Assembly (NCBI GenBank): GCA_041739525.1
Contig: JBGSNQ010000062.1
Coordinates: 1-64,000, forward strand
Length of the DNA: 64,000 nt
Source of the DNA: DATJGR01 sp041739525
Lineage (GTDB): Bacteria > Pseudomonadota > Gammaproteobacteria > Pseudomonadales > Azotimanducaceae
Reading direction: 5' to 3'
Shown here one piece after another: positions 25,352-33,186 of the stretch (positions are counted from its first letter, which is position 1; each line of letters begins with the position of its first letter). Under the pieces are notes generated by a model, which saw nothing but the letters and a program-made list of their open reading frames with translations, was not told the DNA's origin and did not search any database. Made by a program: the position numbers and the translations under genes.

Positions 25352-26305
25352 ATGACAGTCAGTGCCGGTCTCGGGATAGCCAACTTTCCGTTCGAAGATG
25401 CGCGCGGATTTCGGCGTTGGGTCGATCTGTGCGAGACCGGCGGCGTCGACTCCATCTGGCAGTCGGATCGGCTGATCGGCAGCGATCCGAACCTGGAATG
25501 CATGAGCGCGATGGCCTGGCTTGCCGGCGCGACCAAGCGGCTGAAGTTCGGCATGAATGTCGCGAGCCTCGGCTTGCGCCATCCGGTGCTCACGGCAAAA
25601 ACTTGCGCAACCATCGACGTGCTGAGTGAGGGGCGCCTGCTGCCCGCATTCGGCATCGGCAGTGCGTTGTCGCGCGACTACACGGCCACCGGTACGCCCA
25701 CGCAGGGGCGCGGCGGTCGAATGGACGAAAGCCTCGAGATCATCTCCAAGCTCTGGTCGGAAGAGCACGTCACGTTCAGCGGACGTCACTTTCAACTCGA
25801 CCGCGCCAGCATTTCGCCGCACCCGGTGCAGAAGCCGTTGCCCCTGTGGGTGGGCGGATCGGCCGCAGCCGCGGTCGAGCGCACGGCGCGTTGGGGCACC
25901 GGTTGGCAGGCCGGGATTGAGACGGCAGCCGAGGTCGCACCGGTGATCACGGCGATCAAGAAGCGCGCCGACGAACTCGGCCGGCCGATCGACATCGACC
26001 ACTTCGGTGCCGGTTTCGGCTACCGGTTCGGCAAGCCCGACGATCCGATCAGTCAGAAGTACGTAAAGGGATTGAGCGCACGCCTCGGAAAACCCGCCGA
26101 CGATTACGTGGCCATCGGCGATGCGGACGCGATCATGGCGCGCGTCGACGAATTCCGCGCCGCCGGTGTGCACAAGTTCATCCTGCGGCCGATCGCATTC
26201 GGCACCGATGAAATGCTGAGCCAGACGCGATCGTTGATCGAGTCGGTGCTGCCTCGCCTTTCTGCACTGAACAAAGCCGCACTCAACAAGGCGGGCAAAC
26301 GCTAG
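25352..26305 (+). CDS. LLM-class oxidoreductase, probably F420-dependent
   Basis: A 317-residue luciferase-like TIM barrel. It has SAGLGIANFPFEDARGFRRW, GGVDSIWQSDRLIGSDPNLE, RLKFGMNVASLGLRHPVLTAKTCATIDVLS, and the phosphate-binding region PVQKPLPLWVGGSAAAAVER. The ATG at 25352 (MTVSAG) is the start; upstream frame would run antisense over the PRISE gene. It is divergent from that enone reductase, with 91 bases between starts. F420 use is inferred from subgroup features and the presence of F420 genes; FMN cannot be ruled out. Confidence 0.8.
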   Translation: MTVSAGLGIANFPFEDARGFRRWVDLCETGGVDSIWQSDRLIGSDPNLECMSAMAWLAGATKRLKFGMNVASLGLRHPVLTAKTCATIDVLSEGRLLPAFGIGSALSRDYTATGTPTQGRGGRMDESLEIISKLWSEEHVTFSGRHFQLDRASISPHPVQKPLPLWVGGSAAAAVERTARWGTGWQAGIETAAEVAPVITAIKKRADELGRPIDIDHFGAGFGYRFGKPDDPISQKYVKGLSARLGKPADDYVAIGDADAIMARVDEFRAAGVHKFILRPIAFGTDEMLSQTRSLIESVLPRLSALNKAALNKAGKR

Positions 26306-26314
26306 CTAGCCTCG

Positions 26315-27070
26315 CTAACGAGTCAGCGCTTTCGCCTGTGCGACGAACCCGCGGTTCCAGGTCGGGCTGACGGTCAACTCGTTGATACAAACGTGCGGCG
26401 GCATTTTCGCGATGAAAGCGATGATCTCGCCGCAATCTTCCGCCTGCAGCATTTGCGCCCTTTCCTCCGCCGTTGGCGGCACGGGCCGGCTGTCGAGAAT
26501 CGGCGTGGCCACTTCGCCGGGACACAACGCGCACGCGCGCACGCCGTGAATACCCGCCTCCATGTTCAGGCTTTCGGTCATGGAGTTCATCGCATGCTTT
26601 GCCGCGGAGTACGCGGGGCCGGTCACCATCCCGGTGTACTTCCCCGCCCACGACGAGACGTTGACGATCAGCCCGTCGCGCTGCGCGATCATCGTCGGCA
26701 ACACCGCTTTCGAGCAGTAGAACGCCCCGTCGAGATCGACGCGTATCACGCGATCCCAGTCGTCCAGCGTGACGTTGTGCCAGTTGCGGTTGCGCGCATT
26801 CAATCCCGCGCTGTTCACGAGCACGTCGATGCGGCCGAAGCGGCCGATGATCTCGTTCGCGAGCGCGAGCACGGCGGTTTTGTCCGCCACGTCGAGCGGA
26901 CGCGATAGCGCAGCTTTGCCGAGTTCGGCCGCCAACTCATCGAGCGGTTCGCGTCTTCTCCCCGACAACACGACCTGCATTCCCTCGTGAACCAGCGCAC
27001 GCGCGGCCGCAGCGCCAATACCGGTTCCCGCACCCGTGATCCACGCGACCTTGTCGTTCAACTTACGCAT
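26315..27070 (-). CDS. Short-chain dehydrogenase/reductase
   Basis: A 251-residue classical SDR. The cofactor site is VAWITGAGTGIGAAAARAL, NSAG follows at about residue 87, the catalytic Ser lies in NVSSWAGKY, and Y-x3-K is in PAYSAAKHAMNS. The arginine pair in LSGRRREP after the second strand suggests NADP(H). It oxidises an alcohol or reduces a ketone; the substrate is unknown. The ATG at 27070 is chosen for its proximity to the first strand; the longer frame adds seven residues. Convergent with the LLM gene, ending 9 bases from its stop. Confidence 0.87.
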   Translation of the reverse strand: MRKLNDKVAWITGAGTGIGAAAARALVHEGMQVVLSGRRREPLDELAAELGKAALSRPLDVADKTAVLALANEIIGRFGRIDVLVNSAGLNARNRNWHNVTLDDWDRVIRVDLDGAFYCSKAVLPTMIAQRDGLIVNVSSWAGKYTGMVTGPAYSAAKHAMNSMTESLNMEAGIHGVRACALCPGEVATPILDSRPVPPTAEERAQMLQAEDCGEIIAFIAKMPPHVCINELTVSPTWNRGFVAQAKALTR

Positions 27071-27296
27071 CCCTATACTCCGCGCCCGCAAAATGGTGTC
27101 CGCACCAATGTTGCGCAGCTCGAGCGGCCTTGCACAAGCATGGTTCGATTTTCTCGAGGTTCGACGCGATCTCGCGAACGTGGTCGAAGCGAAAACTCAA
27201 TGAAATCAGCCGTTCCCGCGAGTTTCGCCGGAGTTGGCGTAATTTTTGTTTCATAAACGTCGGGTAGGGTTCAGACACATGACGAGGAATGCATCG

Positions 27297-27512
27297 ATGC
27301 GCACAACGGAACAGCGAATCATCGACACGATCATCGACCCGATTCCGGTTTTCGGTCCCCTGCTGGCCGACCTCTTCTATACGTGGTCGGGGCTTGCCGA
27401 CGCGATGAACCTGCGGCGTCTTCCAGACGCAATCGCGCCTTTGCCGCCCGGTGACAACGTCGTGCGGCTCGCCGCGAAACCCGACGCTGTCACCGTTCGC
27501 AAGGCGGCCTGA
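27297..27512 (+). CDS. Small hypothetical protein
   Basis: A 71-residue protein starting at an ATG preceded by GAGGAA (about 27283); an ATG at 27279 would add six residues. The sequence has an amphipathic N-terminal part (MRTTEQRIIDTIIDPIPVFG) and a hydrophobic stretch, PLLADLFYTWSGLADAMNL, then a basic, Pro/Ala-rich end. No family is recognised. It could be a peripheral membrane peptide. It lies between the SDR promoter and a convergent LLM gene. The good ribosome site and clean frame support a real gene. Confidence 0.5.
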   Translation: MRTTEQRIIDTIIDPIPVFGPLLADLFYTWSGLADAMNLRRLPDAIAPLPPGDNVVRLAAKPDAVTVRKAA

Positions 27513-27533
27513 TCCACACTTCGTTGCGGGACG

Positions 27534-28442
27534 TCAGCCGTTCAGGCTCGCCACGAACTGCAACGTCCGTTCGGCCTCCGCCGCGTCTCCCGCTGAGACG
27601 GCAACGTTCAGATCGGTGACGCCGATGTTGCGCAATCGGTCGATGGCGCCGCGCAGATAGTTTTCGTCGCCTGCCAGCGCAACGTCCGCCGGACCTTTCA
27701 CTCCTTCACGATCGAGCATCGCGCGATACGACGGCAACTGTCCGTAGATCGTCAGCTGGTTTGCGATCCGCTGGCGCGCCTCATCTGGCTTGTTGGTCAA
27801 TACCACCGGAAAACCACCGACCACGATCGGGGCGGGTTTGCCGGCATCGCGCGCTGCCGCGGAAAGCGACGGCACGATGTGTTTTTCCATCGTCTTCGGC
27901 CCGACCATCCACGTAACGGTACCGTCGGCGAGTTCGCCTGTGAGCTTCAACATCGCGGGGCCGAGCGCCGCAACCAGCAGAGGCACGCGCTTCGCACCCG
28001 GCACCGAGATCGCCACGCCATGCACACGGTATTCGTCGCCGTCGTGCTGCACGGTTTCGCCGCGTAGCAGCGGACCCAGCACCTGCAGGTATTCGCGCAT
28101 GTGCGACGCGGGCTTCGCGTACGAAAATCCCAACATGTTCTCGATGACGATCTGGTGCGACAGTCCGATGCCGAGTTGAAAGCGGTTGTCGCTTGCGGCG
28201 GCTGCCGTCAGCGCCTGTGACGCAAGTGCGGTGGGATGTCGCGGATACGTCGGCACCACCGCCGTGCCCAACCCGATGCGTTTTGTCGAAGCCCCGATCA
28301 CCGACAATGCGCCAATCGCGTCGTACGACATCATCTGCGCCATCCAAACGCTCGCGAACTTCAGTTCCTCCATTCGCTGCGCCGACTTGACGAGGTCGTT
28401 CAGCGTCTCGCCGCCAACGCCGATGATCATTCCGATGCGCAT
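27534..28442 (-). CDS. LLM-class F420-dependent oxidoreductase (MSMEG_4879-like)
   Basis: A 302-residue luciferase-like TIM barrel opening MRIGMIIGVGGETLNDLVKS. It has KFASVWMAQMMSYDAIGAL, TKRIGLGTAVVPTYPRHPTALASQ, RFQLGIGLSHQIVIENMLG and VPLLVAALGPAMLKLTGELADGTV. The pattern matches an actinobacterial-type F420-dependent LLM subgroup. The ATG at 28442 has a GGAGTG site; a 19-residue longer frame exists. It is divergent from the fno-cofE pair, with 133 bases between starts, so it may share regulation with F420 recycling. Substrate unknown. Confidence 0.84.
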   Translation of the reverse strand: MRIGMIIGVGGETLNDLVKSAQRMEELKFASVWMAQMMSYDAIGALSVIGASTKRIGLGTAVVPTYPRHPTALASQALTAAAASDNRFQLGIGLSHQIVIENMLGFSYAKPASHMREYLQVLGPLLRGETVQHDGDEYRVHGVAISVPGAKRVPLLVAALGPAMLKLTGELADGTVTWMVGPKTMEKHIVPSLSAAARDAGKPAPIVVGGFPVVLTNKPDEARQRIANQLTIYGQLPSYRAMLDREGVKGPADVALAGDENYLRGAIDRLRNIGVTDLNVAVSAGDAAEAERTLQFVASLNG

Positions 28443-28575
28443 GTTCACTCCGAAATCTGCAGGGTCGCCGATAGCAACAGCAATCGGCTGACGGGTCAAG
28501 CCGGTTTCGACACCGGCACGTGGACGACCCCCGCGCGATTAAGGCTAGAATCCACCGCTCATTTGGAGGACGTTC

Positions 28576-29238
28576 ATGGCAAAAGAAACCATCGCCATTC
28601 TCGGCGGTACCGGCGATCTCGGCACTGGGCTCGCGATTCGTTGGGCGAAGGCCGGACACGCGATCATCATCGGCTCGCGCACGCAGGAGAAGGCCGACGC
28701 AGCCGTCGCCGAACTCAAGAAGATCAGCCCGCAAACCCCCGCGAGAGCAATGATGAATTCCGCGGCTGCTGCCGCGGGCGACATCGTCGTACTCACCGTG
28801 CCGTTCGAGCATCAACTGTCGACGCTCGAATCCGTGCGTGACGGTCTGCAGGGCAAGATCCTGATCGACGTAACGGTGCCGCTGATTCCGCCGAAGGTGG
28901 GCACGGTGCAACTGCCGCCGGAAGGCTCTGCCGGCAAGCGTGCGCAGAACTATCTCGGCGACGGCGTGAAGGTTGTCACTGCATTTCAAAATGTCGCGGC
29001 GCACCTGCTGCAACAGGACGTGAAGATCGAATGCGACGTGCTGGTTGCCGGCAACAGCAAAGAGGCGCGCGACAAGGTGGTGGAACTCGTAGAGATCGCC
29101 GGCATGACCGGCTGGCATGCGGGTCCGATCGAGAACTCGGCCGCGGCTGAAGCACTGACGTCGATCCTCATCCAGATCAACCGCCGCCACTCGATCTCCC
29201 ATTCGGGTATCAAGATCGTCGGCCAGAGCGATCACTGA
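28576..29238 (+). CDS. fno: NADPH-dependent F420 reductase
   Basis: A 220-residue Rossmann enzyme. The NADP site is IAILGGTGDLGTGLAIRWAK, followed by IIIGSRTQEKA, where Ser/Arg read the NADP phosphate. The F420-side signature is the C-terminal GMTGWHAGPIENSAAAEALT ahead of INRRH, and TAFQNVAAHLL is also typical. It moves hydride between NADPH and F420 and so keeps the LLM reductases charged with F420H2. A GGAGG site precedes the ATG. The stop is four bases from the GTG of cofE, a clear two-gene operon. Cytosolic. Confidence 0.92.
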   Translation: MAKETIAILGGTGDLGTGLAIRWAKAGHAIIIGSRTQEKADAAVAELKKISPQTPARAMMNSAAAAAGDIVVLTVPFEHQLSTLESVRDGLQGKILIDVTVPLIPPKVGTVQLPPEGSAGKRAQNYLGDGVKVVTAFQNVAAHLLQQDVKIECDVLVAGNSKEARDKVVELVEIAGMTGWHAGPIENSAAAEALTSILIQINRRHSISHSGIKIVGQSDH

Positions 29239-29242
29239 AACC

Positions 29243-30004
29243 GTGCCCGCGCTCACCTTCACCCCGATTGCGGGTATCCCGATGGTGAAGGCCGGCGACG
29301 ATCTCGCGGGCCTGATCCTCACTGCGCTCACTGCACAGAAGCTGCAACTGCAAGGCGGCGACATTCTGGTGGTGGCGCAGAAGATCGTGTCGAAAGCCGA
29401 AGGGCGACAGCTTCCGCTTGCCTCGATCACACCCAGTCGCGAAGCGATCGAACTGGCGAAGGAAACCGAAAAGGATCCACGCCTGGTTGAACTGATCCTG
29501 CGCGAGTCGACCACAGTGTTGCGCAAGAAGCCCGGCGTCCTGATCGTACGGCACCGGCTCGGATTGGTCGGCGCACAAGCCGGCATCGACCAGTCGAACA
29601 TCGAGCACGACGCGGACGAACACGCGCTGCTGCTTCCTGAAGATCCCGACGCTTCGGCACGGCGCATTCGAGATGCTGTAGCCAAAGCAACCGGCGTGCG
29701 CCCGGGCGTGATCGTTAGCGACAGCATGAATCGCCCGTGGAGGCTCGGCACGATCGGCGGTGCAATCGGCAGTGCCGGCATCGCCGTGCTCGACGACCGC
29801 CGCGGCCTGCACGACATCTACGGGCGCGAAATGAAAGTGACGCTGATCAACCGCGCCGACTCGATCGCCACCGCCGCAACGCTGGTGATGGGCGAAACCA
29901 CGGAAAAAACGCCGGCGGCGCTGGTGCGCGGGTTTCCGCAGGAAGACAGCCCGCAAACTGCGCGCGACGTCATCCGGCCGCTCGAGGAAGACATGTTCCG
30001 CTGA
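29243..30004 (+). CDS. cofE: F420-0:gamma-glutamyl ligase
   Basis: A 253-residue stand-alone CofE. It has FTPIAGIPMVKAGDDLAGLI, VVAQKIVSKAEGR, LVELILRESTTVLRKKPGVLIVRHR, and the metal/GTP site VIVSDSMNRPWRLGTIGGAIG, then LDDRRGLHDIYGREM. It adds glutamates to F420-0 using GTP to form the gamma-linked tail. It lacks the C-terminal FMN nitroreductase-like domain of actinobacterial FbiB, which reduces dehydro-F420. The start is a GTG four bases after fno. The remaining F420 genes lie about 5 kb away at 35194-39415. Confidence 0.93.
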   Translation: MPALTFTPIAGIPMVKAGDDLAGLILTALTAQKLQLQGGDILVVAQKIVSKAEGRQLPLASITPSREAIELAKETEKDPRLVELILRESTTVLRKKPGVLIVRHRLGLVGAQAGIDQSNIEHDADEHALLLPEDPDASARRIRDAVAKATGVRPGVIVSDSMNRPWRLGTIGGAIGSAGIAVLDDRRGLHDIYGREMKVTLINRADSIATAATLVMGETTEKTPAALVRGFPQEDSPQTARDVIRPLEEDMFR

Positions 30005-30119
30005 TGACTAACTCTGTACGAATGGACCGCGTGAAGGTGCGTCCGCCGCTAGCTTGAGTAGCACCTGGTAGCGCCGCCCCGTACAATCGGATCCCGCAAT
30101 CTTCACTGCGAGCACTCAA

Positions 30120-31172
30120 ATGCCCAGTGTTCCGATTGTTTCAGATGATGCGCACATCACGGTCATCGGCGGATACGTCGGCGCGATTGTACGTGCGCTC
30201 CAAGCACGCGGCATCGCGACAGATTCCGTCCTGAACACTGCCGGCATCTCTCAGGCGCCCTCGAACGATCCACTGAACCGGATACCGCTGACGTCGGTCC
30301 GACAACTGTTGGCGGCCGCAGTCGAAACCACTAAAGACCCCTACTTCGGTTTGTATGCCGCCGACTTCCTGCACCCGGCAAACCTTCACGCGCTTGGTTA
30401 TTCAATGACCGCAAGCGCAACACTGCGGGAGTTGTGCCAACGCATGACTCGATACTTCCGTCTCCTTTCCGGCTCATCCAGGCCCGAAATGAACATCCGC
30501 AATGGCGAAGCGCGGCTGGAGTTTCTGCTCATCACCGAATCACCGCCGCTGACTGACGACCTCTTCGGTTTGTTTCTCGTGCGCCTGTTCTCTGAACTCT
30601 CCGATGGAAAGGTCCGGCCGATCCGGATCGAGCAACACCGACCGAATCCGCCCGACAACGGCGTGCGGCACCGTCTTGCGTTCGGATGTCCCGTCTCCTT
30701 CGGCAACAGCCACACATCCCTGGTATTCGACGCTTCTGCACTCGAGGTGCCGCTAACAGGCGCCAGCCGCGAACTTGCCGAACAGAACGAACGGATCGTG
30801 GTCAGCTATCTCGCGAAGCTCGACCGAAGCGACATTCGGGCGCGCGTTTGTGCGTTGCTACTCCAGGAGTTTCCGTCTGGAAACGTGACAAAGGAGAGTA
30901 TCGCGAGAAAGCTCTGCATGAGTCCGCGTACGCTGCAGGTCAAGCTCGCACGGAGTAACACGACATTTCACGACGTCGTCAACGAGACGCGGCTCGCCTT
31001 GGCTCGCGGATATATCGACAACTCCGCGATGTCGATCACAGAGATTGCGTACCTGCTCGGGTTTTCCAACACCAGCAATTTCAGCCGCGCATTCAAACAC
31101 TGGACGGGCCACACGCCAACTAACGATACGGTCCGGCTGCGTCGGCCCGAAACGCAACGGCCCCGCATTTGA
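30120..31172 (+). CDS. AraC-family transcriptional regulator
   Basis: A 350-residue regulator. The N-terminal arabinose-operon-like ligand domain spans about residues 20-210 (LTSVRQLLAAAVETTKDPYFG and GYSMTASATLRELCQRM). The C-terminal double helix-turn-helix is at about 245-335 (ESIARKLCMSPRTLQVKLAR and MSITEIAYLLGFSNTSNFSR, then AFKHWTGHTP). This layout is usual for OruR/ArgR-like regulators of catabolic genes. It follows cofE by 115 bases on the same strand, so it may respond to substrates of the F420 pathway; this is inference. The stop codon lies in the loop of a terminator hairpin. Confidence 0.88.
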   Translation: MPSVPIVSDDAHITVIGGYVGAIVRALQARGIATDSVLNTAGISQAPSNDPLNRIPLTSVRQLLAAAVETTKDPYFGLYAADFLHPANLHALGYSMTASATLRELCQRMTRYFRLLSGSSRPEMNIRNGEARLEFLLITESPPLTDDLFGLFLVRLFSELSDGKVRPIRIEQHRPNPPDNGVRHRLAFGCPVSFGNSHTSLVFDASALEVPLTGASRELAEQNERIVVSYLAKLDRSDIRARVCALLLQEFPSGNVTKESIARKLCMSPRTLQVKLARSNTTFHDVVNETRLALARGYIDNSAMSITEIAYLLGFSNTSNFSRAFKHWTGHTPTNDTVRLRRPETQRPRI

Positions 31173-31181
31173 GCGGGGCCG
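31158..31181. terminator. Hairpin terminator shared by AraC gene and VWA-OmpA gene
   Basis: CGGCCCCGC-ATTTGA-GCGGGGCCG is a perfect 9-bp stem with a 6-base loop between convergent genes. The TGA of the AraC gene is inside the loop. No long T-run follows, so efficiency is uncertain. Confidence 0.65.
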
Positions 31182-31211
31182 TCTGAATCGTTCGAAATTG
31201 CGGATCTCTGG

Positions 31212-32285
31212 CTAGAGTCCTCCCACGTTGACCTCGACGCGCCGGTTCTTCGCCATGTTTTCAGGCGTGTCGTTAGCAACGATCGGGTTATCGGGCCCGT
31301 ACCAGAAAAGCACCAGGCGAGAGTCGTCGATGCCGTCTTTCGTCTTCAGGTAGCTCGCGACCATCTCGGCGCGACTACGAGAGAGCCCCTCGTTGTGATC
31401 TCTGCTTCCGGAGTTGTCGGTATACCCGGCAATAACTGCGTAGGCTTTGGGGTTCGCCTTCAAGTACACCGAGAGCTCGTCCAATTCGGACTTGTCCTTG
31501 GCAGAGAGCTCCGTCTCATTGTTCGCGAAGTTGATGTCGTCCACTTTGAGTCCAACGATCTTCTTGTCGGTGGTCGTAACGACATGTTCCGTTACCCGCA
31601 CGTCGAACAGCGCGCCGGACGTGTAGTCGGGCCGATTGATGAAATCGGCAAGTGGGATCAATCGCGAGCACGCGTTGAGGGAAGCGACGTCCTGCTTGAG
31701 CGTGGTTTCCTTGTTCGGCGATGCGGTGCTGATCACGTAGAAGCAGACGTCGTAGGTAGAGGCGAGCCTTTTGGCAACCTCGGCGGGACTCCCTCCCGTG
31801 TATTCTCCGTCGGAGAACAGGAATACCGCGGTCCTGCCTTTTAGCGGCTTGAGCACATCCTCGAGCTTCTCGAGCCCATACTTGAGTGGTGTCGGGCCAC
31901 TGCCCTTTGCCGGGACGGTATCGAGCGCGGCCGCGATCTTCGCGCGGTCGTAGGGCACCACAGGGGCGATCTGCTGCCACGTTGTATACGTGTAGAGACC
32001 CATGTTGATCCCAACATCCGGGAAGTAGGAATTCCTCCTCTTGAGCTCGTTTGACACCGCCTGGATCTTGGGTGTTTCCGTGCCCTTGAGATCCCCGTTC
32101 ATCGACGACGAGGTATCGAGTAAGAAGATGGCGTTGTCCGCAACCCGGACCAATTGCTCCTTCTTGATCACGCCATTAACAAAGTCCTCCTGCGTGACTA
32201 CTTCGACAGCGAGCGATGGCAGCGCGATTGCGCTACCGACGATTCCGGCCAGTAAGGCGTTGCGAGCATTCGACATTGTTTTCAT
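31212..32285 (-). CDS. Periplasmic VWA-OmpA fusion protein
   Basis: A 357-residue exported protein. A Sec signal (ALLAGIVGSAIALPSLA, cut near residue 26) precedes a von Willebrand A domain at about 50-230 with an intact MIDAS motif D57-T-S59-S-S61 (IFLLDTSSSMN). A C-terminal OmpA peptidoglycan-binding domain follows at about 245-357 (VIAGYTDNSGSRDHNEGLSRS and NRRVEV). The VWA domain should bind a protein ligand through a metal, while OmpA tethers the protein to the cell wall. A GGGGGAAAA site precedes the ATG. Last of three minus-strand OmpA-family genes. A role in envelope adhesion or as an assembly scaffold is inferred. Confidence 0.87.
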   Translation of the reverse strand: MKTMSNARNALLAGIVGSAIALPSLAVEVVTQEDFVNGVIKKEQLVRVADNAIFLLDTSSSMNGDLKGTETPKIQAVSNELKRRNSYFPDVGINMGLYTYTTWQQIAPVVPYDRAKIAAALDTVPAKGSGPTPLKYGLEKLEDVLKPLKGRTAVFLFSDGEYTGGSPAEVAKRLASTYDVCFYVISTASPNKETTLKQDVASLNACSRLIPLADFINRPDYTSGALFDVRVTEHVVTTTDKKIVGLKVDDINFANNETELSAKDKSELDELSVYLKANPKAYAVIAGYTDNSGSRDHNEGLSRSRAEMVASYLKTKDGIDDSRLVLFWYGPDNPIVANDTPENMAKNRRVEVNVGGL

Positions 32286-32302
32286 GATTTTCCCCCTATC
32301 GA

Positions 32303-32875
32303 TTAGAGTGCCGGACCGCAGTCGGTACGACGTATCGTCACCCGACGGTTGCTGGCACGCCCCTCTTCAGTACTGTTGTCAGCGATCGGATCGGCTGCAC
32401 CATATCCCTTCGTGGCAAAACGGTCGCCCAATACGACCCCTTTCGATTTCAGATATTCCGCTACCGCATCGGCGCGCTCCTTGGACAACTTCTCGTTGTA
32501 AGCCGGATCGCCGACATTGTCGGTATAACCATCGATCTCGCCCGCAACGAATTGCAGCTTCGGACTCGTCATTAGGGCGGCCAGCCTATCGAGTTCGGCC
32601 TTGTCGGCTGCGTCCACCAGGTTGGCCGAATCGTTCGCAAAGTGGGTTTGCAGCGTGTAGTCGCAGTTGCAACCGGCCGCTCCGACCCGCGTTCCCGCCT
32701 TCGTGTCGGGGCATTGGTCATTCGTATCGCAGATGCCATCCATATCGGTATCAGCACACTTTGCCGGCGCCGCGGCGAGCGGAGGTGGGGCGGGTTTCTT
32801 TTCCTCCCCGCAGCCGGCCAGCAGCCCTAGGGCAAGCAGGCCTGAGAATACGAATGCATGTTGGGTTCTGTTCAT
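32303..32875 (-). CDS. OmpA-family lipoprotein with TSP3 repeat
   Basis: A 190-residue lipoprotein. The lipobox is LGLLAGC with lipidated C22 and a short Pro/Ala linker. One calcium-binding thrombospondin type 3 repeat (DTDMDGICDTNDQCPDTKAG) comes next. An OmpA C-terminal domain ends the protein (GEIDGYTDNVGDPAYNEKLS, then SNRRVTIRRTDCGPAL). It is a barrel-less version of the 33187 gene, with which it shares the TSP3 layout and a near-identical tail, so one arose from the other by duplication. Outer-membrane anchored on one side and peptidoglycan-binding on the other. A GGGAGAGGGA site precedes the ATG. Confidence 0.88.
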   Translation of the reverse strand: MNRTQHAFVFSGLLALGLLAGCGEEKKPAPPPLAAAPAKCADTDMDGICDTNDQCPDTKAGTRVGAAGCNCDYTLQTHFANDSANLVDAADKAELDRLAALMTSPKLQFVAGEIDGYTDNVGDPAYNEKLSKERADAVAEYLKSKGVVLGDRFATKGYGAADPIADNSTEEGRASNRRVTIRRTDCGPAL

Positions 32876-32946
32876 CTGATGGTCCCTCTCCCTTCATTCA
32901 AGTTTTTTTGATGTCGTGTTCGTGTCGGCTTTACGCGCGGTATCGC

Positions 32947-33123
32947 TCAAGGACGGTATCTTCGGTCAGATACGAGCGCGGAATATTGAGTGAGACCGAG
33001 GCCGACGAGCGCCTTCGCGAACAGTCGCGCCTGTAGCGCATCGACGGTTCGAGGGTCGACGCTCCCAGGCAGAAACCGGCGACGATCTTCGGCAGACTTC
33101 GGTCCCTTCGTGTCAGGTTCCAT
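32947..33123 (-). CDS. Possible small hypothetical protein in a 311-base spacer
   Basis: The spacer between the OmpA barrel gene and the OmpA lipoprotein gene (32876-33186) contains one plausible minus-strand frame of 58 residues: MEPDTKGPKSAEDRRRFLPG, then a helical middle with RTVDALQARLFAKALVGLGL, ending near SDRRYRP. The ribosome site is weak (GGAA about 11 bases upstream), and no family is recognised. It lies just below a strong hairpin at 33143-33169. It could equally be noncoding leader of the lipoprotein gene. Confidence 0.3.
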   Translation of the reverse strand: MEPDTKGPKSAEDRRRFLPGSVDPRTVDALQARLFAKALVGLGLTQYSALVSDRRYRP

Positions 33124-33142
33124 GTTGGTTACGTTCCATACG

Positions 33143-33169
33143 CGGCCCGCGACACGCCGTCGCGGGCCG
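33143..33169. terminator. 11-bp GC hairpin after the OmpA barrel gene
   Basis: CGGCCCGCGAC-ACGCC-GTCGCGGGCCG forms a perfect 11-bp stem and 5-base loop 18 bases below the OmpA barrel stop (minus strand). No T-tract follows. It may attenuate read-through to the lipoprotein gene or protect the mRNA 3' end. Confidence 0.6.
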
Positions 33170-33186
33170 GGACGTTCGGGCAGACG

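Noticed and set aside
24293..26173. A 626-codon minus-strand open frame spanning the PRISE and LLM genes
   Set aside because: It runs through two well-supported genes in another frame and reads as low-complexity Arg-rich sequence.
27781..29817. A 678-codon minus-strand open frame across LLM, fno and cofE
   Set aside because: Long antisense frames are expected in GC-rich DNA; fno and cofE on the plus strand have complete motifs and ribosome sites.
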